Assembly: GCA_927911695.1 (NCBI GenBank)
Contig: CAKMQO010000102.1
Span: forward strand, 1 to 6,686
Direction: 5' to 3'
Source: an uncultured Gemella sp.
Lineage (GTDB): Bacteria; Bacillota; Bacilli; Staphylococcales; Gemellaceae
DNA length: 6,686 bases
In this document: piece by piece, positions 1 through 5,753 of the stretch
How positions within the stretch are numbered: the first letter of the stretch is position 1
Layout: every line of letters begins with the position of its first letter
Notes under the pieces: generated by a model
What the model was told of the DNA's origin: nothing
Database searches by the model: none
Seen by the model: the letters and a program-made list of their open reading frames with translations, nothing else
Made by a program: the position numbers and the translations under genes

Positions 1-807
1 AGTTTTTAGGTTTGTAGTAGAAGTTTTTATTATTTTCATAATTTTTAGTACTGTTATACTTACTGCCATGAATACTAAATATGTACCTATAATTACCGCA
101 ATTACCGCAAAGAAGAATACTGTTATTGCTTTTATAGGATTTTGTACCGTTTGTGCTGTGTAATATCCATAACCGATTAACGCTAAACCAATTATCGCTA
201 GAATCCATCTAGATTTCGGTTCTTTTTCACCTTTATTTTCATCTTTTAATAAAGCTACTATTCTAAGTCTAGCTATTTTAATAACAGTATAAAGTAATAA
301 TAAGAAGTATACTCCTCCGAATAATAATACTGAGAAAACTATCGCTATCGGTGTTATACTGAACCCAAAGCTAACCCCCGCTGAGAATAATTTCAACAAT
401 ACTAACAGCATAAATTTATCGAATAAAATACCTAATCCAATACCTACTACTAAGGTAGTTATTGCGATAAAAATCGTTTCTAGCACTAAAATTTTTGCTA
501 TTTGTTTTTTTGTCATACCTAACACGGCATACAATCCAAATTCTCTCACCCTACGTTTTACTAAAAAACTATAAGTGTAAAATAAGAATATTATAGAAAA
601 AATTGCTATTACAATTATCCCTAAACTTAATACCTGTTTTGTCGCCTCAATACCGTTTGGAAGTTTGTTTAAATTATCCCCAAAGGCTAGAGATGACAGT
701 ATATAAAATGACATTATTGTAAAAATTGTTGATAACACATAAGGTACTATAAATCTTTTGTTTTTTACAAGGTTGTTTAAAGCAAATTTGCTATAAAAGA
801 AGCTCAT
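1..807 (-). CDS. bceB: BceB-like ABC transporter permease (FtsX family), 3' end beyond the window
   Basis: Membrane subunit of a peptide-antibiotic (bacitracin or lantibiotic type) resistance transporter. The frame is open for 269 codons from the ATG at 807 to the left edge, with no frameshift. Hydrophobic segments lie near residues 19-42, 62-83, 107-128, 152-177, 201-216 and 227-254. The stretch VREFGLYAVLGMTKKQIAKI (about 87-106) after the second segment is typical of the FtsX coupling region. Family members run to about 620-670 residues with a large extracellular sensing domain between TM7 and TM8, so that domain and the C-terminal half lie outside. The start is set by one intervening base after the bceA stop (TAA-G-ATG) and by an AGGTGAG ribosome site inside the bceA end. 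It should pair with the ATPase at 809-1563 and signal to the kinase at 3756-4744. The specific drug cannot be read from the sequence. Confidence 0.88.
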   Translation of the reverse strand, partial: MSFFYSKFALNNLVKNKRFIVPYVLSTIFTIMSFYILSSLAFGDNLNKLPNGIEATKQVLSLGIIVIAIFSIIFLFYTYSFLVKRRVREFGLYAVLGMTKKQIAKILVLETIFIAITTLVVGIGLGILFDKFMLLVLLKLFSAGVSFGFSITPIAIVFSVLLFGGVYFLLLLYTVIKIARLRIVALLKDENKGEKEPKSRWILAIIGLALIGYGYYTAQTVQNPIKAITVFFFAVIAVIIGTYLVFMAVSITVLKIMKIIKTSTTNLKT

Positions 808-808
808 C

Positions 809-1563
809 TTACTCACCTGCCTGCATTAAAGTTAACGTGTCATTAATTTTTTGGAACATCTCACTCGTAGTCGCATTTCCTTTTCTAAGTTCGTGGAAAA
901 CTACCCCATCTTTAATAAATAATACACGTTTAGCGCGAGCTGCTGTTTCACAGAGTGTGTAACCATAATAATTGTTTGTCCCTCATTATTTAGTTTTTCA
1001 AATACTTCTAATAGTTGATCTGTTGATTTTGAATCAAGCGCTCCTGTAGGTTCGTCGGCTAAGATTAGAGCTGGGTTCGTAATAATCGCACGAGCTACCG
1101 CAACCCTTTGACGTTGACCACCAGATACTTCATATGGAAACTTATTGATTAATTTATCAATTCCTAAAGGTTTAGTTACTTTCTCTAATCTTTTTTCCAT
1201 ATCTTTATATTTTTTTATTAGCTAGTACTAATGGTTAATAAAATATTATCTTTTATAGAAAAATTATCAAGTAGGTTGAAATCTTGGAAGACGAATCCTA
1301 GATTGTCACGGCGGAAATTCGCTAAATCTTTATCTTTCAGCTTACTTAAATCTAAATTATTTAAATTCACATTCCCTGATGTTGCTTTATCAAATGTTGC
1401 GATAATATTTAATAAAGTAGTTTTACCACTTCCGCTCTCACCCATGATCGCTACATATTCACCATTATCTACTGCGAAATTTACATTTTTTTAACGCTTC
1501 TGTACTTTGAGTACTTAATCTTGTCGTATAAACTTTTCTTACATTGTTGACTTCTAATAACAT
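809..1563 (-). CDS. bceA: BceA-like ABC transporter ATPase, reading frame broken four times
   Basis: Cytoplasmic ATPase that powers the BceB-like permease. Repaired length is 250 residues, normal for BceA. It begins MLLEVNNVRKVY. It has Walker A GESGSGKTT (41-49), Q-loop FVFQD, signature VSGGQRQRVAVARA (from 145), Walker B LILADEPTGALD (165-176) and H-loop histidine 202; the C-terminus is FQKINDTLTLMQAGE. The raw sequence splits it into pieces. There is one extra base in the 7-T run 1486-1492, one near 1235-1236, one in the 7-T run 1210-1216, and one missing base near 946-948. Removing or adding these bases gives one continuous BceA frame. AGGAGTG at 1570-1576 lies 7 nt before the ATG and supports the start. 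The gene is followed at once by bceB. Read literally it would be a pseudogene, but intact motifs on both sides of every break favour sequence error. Confidence 0.85.
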
Positions 1564-1569
1564 TTTTAT

Positions 1570-1576
1570 CACTCCT
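1570..1576 (-). promoter_or_regulatory. Ribosome binding site of bceA
   Basis: AGGAGTG on the minus strand, 7 nt upstream of the ATG at 1563. It fixes the start of the frameshifted bceA gene. Confidence 0.75.
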
Positions 1577-1641
1577 GAATTCTTTTTATCTTATCTTCCT
1601 AGTTCGAACTTTTCTACAACTTCCTCGTTGTTTATATTTAT

Positions 1642-1670
1642 ATTCTACCTTACTTTTCTTACAGATTCTA
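1642..1670 (-). promoter_or_regulatory. Probable activator-dependent promoter of bceAB
   Basis: A -10-like TAGAAT lies at 1647-1642. Seventeen bases upstream, the -35 position (1670-1665) is a poor TAGAAT instead of TTGACA. A weak -35 directly downstream of the TGTAAGG half-site at 1679-1685 is what one expects for a promoter that needs a bound OmpR-type activator. A start near 1635 would give a leader of about 70 nt. TAGAAT at 1665-1670 could itself be an alternative -10. Confidence 0.4.
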
Positions 1671-1678
1671 TCGATTTT

Positions 1679-1716
1679 CCTTACAAAAAAGCTCCCAACC
1701 TTACACTTTTGTAAGA
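1679..1716 (-). promoter_or_regulatory. Candidate BceR operator: 7-4-7 inverted repeat plus downstream half-site
   Basis: On the minus strand, TCTTACA-AAAG-TGTAAGG occupies 1716-1699. After exactly 13 bases a second TGTAAGG occupies 1685-1679. The core TTACA-N4-TGTAA matches the TNACA-N4-TGTAA box that I recall for BceR-like regulators, in which a main inverted repeat is followed by a linker and a secondary half-site. A third TGTAAG lies at 1663-1658, so the half-sites recur every 20-22 bp, about two helical turns. It is in the right place to control bceA and overlaps the exporter terminator. Binding by the regulator in this window is inferred. Confidence 0.6.
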
Positions 1717-1722
1717 TTGGGA
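1685..1722 (-). terminator. Rho-independent terminator of the ABC exporter gene
   Basis: A 12-bp stem forms between 1722-1711 and 1704-1693 (TCCCAATCTTAC with GTAAGGTTGGGA on the minus strand, one U-G pair) around a short AAAAGT loop. It is followed by AGC and TTTTTT (1690-1685). The wobble pair fits only the minus-strand RNA. It lies about 56 nt after the exporter stop codon. Its loop-proximal half is also the candidate BceR box. Confidence 0.85.
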
Positions 1723-1778
1723 TATTTATTACTTTTTATTTGATTTCAAATACTTTATCAACTTTATTTCCTGGGAAA

Positions 1779-3388
1779 TTATAATCTCAATATATCTGTG
1801 AATCTTTCTTCAGAGTTGCTATCTAGTCTGTGTGTTATTAGAATTACCGTTAATTCTGGATTAGTTAATAGAAGTTCTTCTATTTTCTCAGCATTATCCT
1901 TATCTAAATTAGAAGTTATCTCATCTAACAGCACTACTTTTTTCTCCCTAATAATTCCACGAGCTAAGGCTATTCTTTGTTTTTGACCACCTGATAAATT
2001 CTTACCACCTTCTACAAGTTCAGTATCTAAGCCATCCTCAAGACTTGCCAGAAACTCACCTAATCCTACACTTTCTAACACGTCTTTAACTTTTTTATCA
2101 GCATAATCATCCCCTAGCGTTATGTTAAATCTTAGACTTTCTGTGAAAATATAAGGTTCTTGCGGAATATATAGCATCTTATCATATAGGCTATGCTTAT
2201 TAAGACCATCTAGTTCTTCTCCGTTAAATTTAATTGCACCTTCGTAATTTTCTATTCTTCCAGTCAATAATTTTAACAATGTAGATTTCCCACTACCACT
2301 TTCACCGACAATAGCGTATTTACCGTATTTATTAAATGCATACGAAATGTTTTTCAATACACTTTTCTCTTCATATTTATAAGAAACATCCTCTAATTCT
2401 ATAGTATCAATTTCTTCATTTAATAATTTCTTGCTAGTATCTTTATCATTAATTTCCTTAGCCTCTTCTTTGAATTTCTCGAATTTCTCAAAGATCGACA
2501 CTACGATATTTAACTCTACCGTAATATTCATAATATTTCCTACTGAATTAAATATTGTAGATGTTAGTGATTCTACTGTTAAAATAGATCCAAAGCCTAC
2601 AATATTTTTTAGAGCCAGTATTCCTGTTAGCAATACTACACCAACTTGCCCTACTAAATTTCCTAAGCCACCTAGAACTCCGGCTAATCCGACACTTTTT
2701 CTTAGAGACACTGATTCTTTTAATACTTCATTAGAAGAGTTTGCTACAATTTTTTTTCAAAAATTCCTAATTTATTGAAAGATAGTAAACTATCGAATCC
2801 TTGTAAGTAATTTGTATTTTTACTTATTAATTTTTCTAATGAGCCTGAGTATCTCTGAGCTTTATTTTGAATAGATTTTTGAGCTAAAGCTGGTAAAACT
2901 AATGTAAGAACACTCATTACTATAGAGAAGACGATAATCGACCAGTGGAATGCAAATAGTCCGACTATAGCTAAAAGCGTCTCTATAATTGCTGTAATAC
3001 TTTGATAAAAATTACCAAATCCTTTTTCCTCAACAATCATCAAATCATTACTAAGCCATGATATGTAATCTCCGCTATTTTTCTTATTGAAATTAGCATA
3101 GTTATTTTTAGAGATTGCATCAACAACATCACATCTAATATCAGTTATCATTTTTTGCACTACATAGTTTTCATACGGAATTTTTATATAAATAGAAACT
3201 AAATATAATAAAAACACGATACCCGCATAAGCTATATTATAGAAAAAGCCATCGGTATTCGATTTAATTAATTCGTTAAATCCATCCCCTATAAAATACG
3301 CAGCGACAACCTTACATGCTCCCCCAAAAATAATTAGTAAAAGTAACAAACTATTTTCTAAATATCTTTTCTTTAAATACTGCTTCAT
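1779..3388 (-). CDS. ABC exporter half-transporter (transmembrane domain fused to ATPase), one frameshift
   Basis: Membrane exporter of the MsbA/MdlB type, which works as a dimer; substrate unknown. Repaired length is about 536 residues. The N-terminal transmembrane domain (about 1-300) holds hydrophobic helices starting at LLLLLIIFGGACKVVAAYFI and continuing past 225. The ATPase domain (about 325-536) has A-loop VSYKYEE, Walker A GESGSGKS (362-369), Q-loop IPQEP (Q410), signature LSGGQKQRIALARG (from 465), Walker B VVLLDEITSNLD (from 485, catalytic Glu present) and H-loop ITHR (His 520). One break lies in the 8-T run 2750-2757. A ninth base (or two fewer) joins the 214-residue front piece to the rear piece at FEK(K)IVANSS. 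The ATG at 3388 has a strong AAGGAGGG site. It sits alone between promoter and terminator, between bceRS and bceAB. Peptide or drug export would suit the context but is unproven. Confidence 0.85.
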
Positions 3389-3393
3389 CTTTT

Positions 3394-3401
3394 CCCTCCT
3401 T
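3394..3401 (-). promoter_or_regulatory. Strong ribosome binding site of the ABC exporter
   Basis: AAGGAGGG on the minus strand, 5 nt before the ATG at 3388. It is a near-perfect Shine-Dalgarno match and confirms the start. Confidence 0.85.
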
Positions 3402-3414
3402 ATACCTTACTAAT

Positions 3415-3443
3415 ATTCTATCAAATAAAATAAACTAAAACAA
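3415..3443 (-). promoter_or_regulatory. Sigma-A-type promoter of the ABC exporter gene
   Basis: TTGTTT (3443-3438), a 17-bp spacer, then TAGAAT (3420-3415). The -10 is preceded by TGA, giving an extended -10. The start would fall near 3408, only about 20 nt before the ATG, just enough to hold the ribosome binding site. This suggests the exporter is transcribed separately from bceRS. Confidence 0.6.
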
Positions 3444-3500
3444 GATAGTTTTCAGATAATTCGTTCTATTAGTTAGAAAATAATTTTATTTACATTATAA

Positions 3501-3513
3501 TATATATATATAT
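3501..3513. repeat. Short (TA)n tract
   Basis: A run of alternating T and A next to TATAAT-like sequence. A TATAAT reads on the minus strand at 3499-3494, but the base composition makes any promoter reading here ambiguous. Confidence 0.6.
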
Positions 3514-3638
3514 CAAGTGGCTTTTAGATATCTAATAAATCACTACAGAAAGTGACTCGATAAAATCGTGTTCCTTCTAACTCATGATTTTTGAGTCACT
3601 AGCATATATCAAGTAGATTTTATCAGGTTTATATCTAA
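3508..3638. repeat. Two related direct repeats flanking a hairpin
   Basis: ATATATCAAGT occurs at 3508-3518 and again at 3604-3614. Each copy is followed by a T-rich stretch and then ATATCTAA (3528-3535 and 3631-3638). The second copy is longer by a few bases. The hairpin at 3551-3600 lies between them. No transposase or clear target-site duplication is visible. Confidence 0.45.
3551..3600. other. Imperfect hairpin of about 17 bp, function unknown
   Basis: AGTGACTC (3551-3558) and GAGTCACT (3593-3600) are perfect inverted repeats. After a small bulge the pairing continues with AAAATCGTG against CATGATTTT (one G-U pair if read on the plus strand), around the loop TTCCTTCTAACT. It lacks a terminator tract. 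It could be an operator, an RNA element or a remnant of a small repeat element. Confidence 0.45.
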
Positions 3639-3686
3639 CATATATTGGGAGTTTATCAATTTGTATCTAGTCTCACTTGTGAAATT

Positions 3687-3732
3687 AAAAAACCCCCTCA
3701 AAAGTTAAATCTACAATCTAACTCTCAAGAGG
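3687..3732 (-). terminator. Rho-independent terminator of the bceRS operon
   Basis: On the minus strand CCTC (3732-3729), a two-base bulge and GAGAGTTAGAT (3726-3716) pair with ATTTAACTTTT (3710-3700) and GAGG (3699-3696). The loop is 5 nt. GGG and TTTTTT (3692-3687) follow. There are fifteen pairs, and the three G-U pairs are allowed only in minus-strand RNA. It lies about 24 nt after the bceS stop. Confidence 0.8.
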
Positions 3733-3755
3733 ATTTCTTATTAACTTATTTATAT

Positions 3756-4744
3756 CTAATCCCTTAATGTATCTTCTTTCGGGAATGTAATTTCTATCCT
3801 AGTTCCTTCGCCTACTTTTGAAGAAATTTCAATATGATGACCTAGTTTATCTAGAGTTTTTTTACATAAATACAAACCTAGACCACTCGATTTTTTTTCG
3901 TATCTTCCATTAAAACCTGTAAAACCTTTTTCAAAAATTCGAGGTAAGTCTTCTTCTTTAATACCTATACCGTTATCTTCTATAACCAGTTTATTTTCAT
4001 AGGTTTCTATTGTAATTTCTCCACCGGCGCTAGAGTACTTCACACTATTACCTAGTATTTGTTCGAAAGCGAAGCTCAACCATTTTTTATCACTAATTAC
4101 CATTGTTTCATGTGAAACATAGTTTTAATTTTATTTTTTTGTTAATGAAGATAGTCGCATATTTTTTCACACTATCTTTCACCACTTCATCAAGATTAAT
4201 CTTAGTAATAACGTAATCTGATGATATACTATCTAATCTTATATACGTCAGAACCATCTCAACATAACGTTCTATTTTAAACAATTCTTGCTGTAAAATT
4301 TTTTGATCTACTTCTTCATTGTCTAATAGAAAATTCATCGCAGCAATCGGCGTTTTTATCTGATGAACCCACATACTGTAGTAATCTACCATGTCGGTAT
4401 TTTTTTGTCGATTTTCCTGAGTTAATTTCTCTAACTCTTCATATAATTTCTCTATAATTTTATGATAATAATCAATCCTAATATCCAAGCTTTTCGGTAA
4501 ATCTTCAAGATCATTAGAATATTTTGCTCCAAGAAATTTAGCTTCTTATAACTTTCTTTGTAATTAGCATAATCAGAAATGCTAGCTATAAATGACGCTA
4601 AAAAAACAGAAACTTCCTGTATATATTAGAGCTTCTAGTGGCAAATTATACAAATAAAACATAATGAAAAATATGGCAATAAAAACTACAAATAAAAATA
4701 TAAACTTTTATATTTTTCTTTAAATAACTTTTTAATATTTCCAT
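3756..4744 (-). CDS. bceS: BceS-like sensor histidine kinase, reading frame broken four times
   Basis: Membrane kinase partner of the BceR-like regulator. Repaired length is 328 residues, normal for intramembrane-sensing kinases that have two N-terminal helices and almost no outside loop. Visible parts are MEILKSYLKKNIKVYI with hydrophobic segments to about residue 60, including the family-typical LPLEAL. The phosphorylated histidine 127 lies in MWVHQIKTPIAAM. The catalytic domain has an N box (Asn 232 in FEQILGNSVKYS), G1 EDNGIGI, F box RIFEKGFTG and G2 SSGLGLYLCK. Breaks: an extra base in 4694-4698, another between about 4613 and 4634, a missing base at 4537-4539 and an extra base in 4123-4126. 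The ATG overlaps the bceR stop as TAATG, so the two are translationally coupled. Lacking its own sensor domain, it probably reads the BceAB-like transporter. Confidence 0.85.
4104..4119. other. parS-like 16-bp palindrome inside bceS
   Basis: TGTTTCATGTGAAACA, or TGTTTCACATGAAACA on the minus strand, differs at one central base from the bacterial chromosome-partition site TGTTTCACGTGAAACA bound by ParB/Spo0J. parS sites are often inside genes. Chance of 15/16 identity in a window this size is small, but binding is not shown. Confidence 0.4.
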
Positions 4745-5412
4745 TAAACGATATATCCTTTACCTTTTTTAGTAGTAATAAATTCATCTATTCCTATACT
4801 TTTCAACTTAGAACGAAGTCTGTTTATATTAACAGACAAAGTATTTTCATCTATAAAGTTATCACTTTGCCACAATGCGGTAATTATTTCTTCTCTCGTT
4901 ACTATTTTTTCTCTATTTTCTAATAATACTGTAAGAATTTTACCTTCATTTTTAGTAAGTTCAACGAGATTATCTTGATATTTTACCTCATCACGGCTCA
5001 TATCAAAAATTACTTCCTTATACACTACAAGATTCGAAGATCCACTAAAATTATAGACACGGCGGAGTAGGGCTTCGATTTTTGCTTTTAGGACAACTAA
5101 CTTAAATGGTTTTTCTATAAAATCATCAGCACCGATATTCATAGCCATAACAATATTCATATCATCATTCGCAGATGAAATAAAAATTATAGGCACTTTC
5201 GACAATTTCCTAATCTCCTCACAGAAATAATAACCATCAAAGTAGGGGAGATTAATATCCATTAATACTAGATCCGGTGATTGTTCCACAAATTCCTTGA
5301 CTACATTTTGAAAATCTACAACTTCGTGTGTAGCGTACTGCCACTTTTGCAAATATCCTGCTATAGAATTTGAAATTATCTCATCATCTTCTACTATCAT
5401 TACTTTGTACAT
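4744..5412 (-). CDS. bceR: BceR-like response regulator, OmpR family
   Basis: DNA-binding regulator of 222 residues with an unbroken frame. The receiver domain (1-115) has the acidic pair E8/D9-D10, phosphoacceptor Asp 52 in LMDINLP, the S79/S80 switch region and Lys 101 in EKPF. The C-terminal winged helix (about 125-222) carries LTKNEGKILTVLLENREKIV, then VNINRLRSKL in the recognition helix and the terminal TKKGKGYIV hairpin. This layout matches BceR/BraR-type regulators. AAGGGGTG at 5418-5425 supports the ATG at 5412. The stop codon overlaps the kinase start by one base. The probable target is the TTACA-N4-TGTAA site before bceA. No such box is seen before bceR itself, so the regulator is probably not strongly autoregulated. 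Confidence 0.92.
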   Translation of the reverse strand: MYKVMIVEDDEIISNSIAGYLQKWQYATHEVVDFQNVVKEFVEQSPDLVLMDINLPYFDGYYFCEEIRKLSKVPIIFISSANDDMNIVMAMNIGADDFIEKPFKLVVLKAKIEALLRRVYNFSGSSNLVVYKEVIFDMSRDEVKYQDNLVELTKNEGKILTVLLENREKIVTREEIITALWQSDNFIDENTLSVNINRLRSKLKSIGIDEFITTKKGKGYIV

Positions 5413-5417
5413 GTTTT

Positions 5418-5453
5418 CACCCCTTAGCTACTATTATTAATAAAATTATATCA
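5418..5453 (-). promoter_or_regulatory. bceRS promoter (extended -10) and ribosome binding site
   Basis: TATAAT at 5450-5445 is a perfect -10, preceded by TGA to give an extended -10 (TGATATAAT). The -35 region is poor, as extended -10 promoters allow. The start would be near 5438. AAGGGGTG (5425-5418) lies 5 nt before the bceR ATG. Confidence 0.65.
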
Positions 5454-5512
5454 CAAACAACTTTTTTATGATATATTCTATTAAAAAATATATCTTTTCG
5501 CTATTTTTTAAC

Positions 5513-5604
5513 AAAATAAAAAGCAGAGATTGCCTAGGACGGAGTTTATATGAAATTTCCACGCTGCCTTGCTTCTATTTCATGCTCCTAAACAACCTCT
5601 ACTC
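5513..5604 (-). ncRNA. Structured RNA element ending in a T tract (small RNA or large terminator)
   Basis: On the minus strand 5604-5587 pairs with 5538-5521 over 18 consecutive positions, five of them G-U. An asymmetric internal loop follows, then ATGAAAT (5583-5577) pairs with ATTTCAT (5556-5550) under a 20-nt loop. TTTTTATTTTG follows directly. All wobbles are valid only in minus-strand RNA, which points to a transcribed structure. It matches no riboswitch I know. It may be the 3' end of a small RNA of about 120 nt started near 5633, or the metY terminator. Confidence 0.45.
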
Positions 5605-5612
5605 AAAAAGAG

Positions 5613-5703
5613 AAAATTGTGGATTAAGATATTTTTTGTGTATTAATATTAAAATAAATGGCTGTCAAGGTTTTTTAATAATCTGTCTTAATCCACACAT
5701 TTT
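5613..5703. repeat. 17-bp inverted repeat around a promoter-like sequence
   Basis: TGTGGATTAAGA (5618-5629) is perfectly repeated in inverse orientation as TCTTAATCCACA (5686-5697). With one bulged base the arms extend outward through AAAAT to 5613 and 5703. The arms enclose 56 bases. Possible roles are paired operators, the base of a terminator (a T-rich stretch follows on the minus strand) or the ends of a small repeat element. Confidence 0.55.
5640..5668 (-). promoter_or_regulatory. Possible promoter for the structured RNA
   Basis: A perfect -35 TTGACA (5668-5663) is followed after 17 bases by TAATAC (5645-5640), a weak -10. A start near 5633 would produce an RNA covering the hairpin at 5513-5604. 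The poor -10 keeps this tentative. Confidence 0.3.
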
Positions 5704-5753
5704 AATAAAATATTAATTATTTTAATTAAATGTTTCTTGTGGAACTTTCTCTA

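Larger units (their letters stand above)
3444..3686. other. Non-coding stretch between bceS and the exporter gene
   Basis: I see no convincing coding frame here; the longest start-to-stop runs are about ten codons. The stretch holds a (TA)n tract at 3501-3513, a hairpin at 3551-3600 and two related direct repeats on either side of it, listed separately. No T tract follows the hairpin on either strand. Confidence 0.6.
5454..5753. other. Non-coding stretch between metY and bceR
   Basis: Of the 340-base gap, the part upstream of the bceR promoter carries a long inverted repeat (5613-5703), a promoter-like TTGACA element (5640-5668) and a large hairpin ending in a T tract (5513-5604), each listed separately. 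No convincing gene is seen. The plus-strand frame at 5468-5716 has unremarkable composition, no ribosome site and runs through the hairpins. Confidence 0.6.

Noticed and set aside
2750..2757. Programmed frameshift in the exporter at an eight-base run
   Set aside because: Slippery runs can be used on purpose, but similar breaks occur in three other genes here, no stimulatory structure is evident, and ABC exporters are not known to need one.
1231..2778. Plus-strand open frames at 1231-1494, 1798-1986 and 2431-2778
   Set aside because: They are antisense shadows of bceA and the exporter, whose protein motifs are clear on the minus strand.
3494..3516. TTGATA and TATAAT on the minus strand as an exporter promoter
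   Set aside because: The spacing is only 11 bp and the sequence is a (TA)n tract. The TTGTTT-17-TAGAAT element at 3415-3443 fits better.
5470..5494. GATATAT...ATATATC inverted repeat
   Set aside because: It is a seven-base, purely A/T stem except for its end pair, and is expected by chance in such AT-rich intergenic DNA.
5513..5604. SAM or T-box riboswitch linked to metY
   Set aside because: The element lies downstream of metY, not upstream, and lacks SAM-I or T-box conserved sequences. Any metY leader lies past the right edge.
5468..5716. Open frame of 82 codons on the plus strand
   Set aside because: It has no ribosome site, has unremarkable composition, and lies across two inverted repeats whose wobble pattern points to minus-strand transcription.
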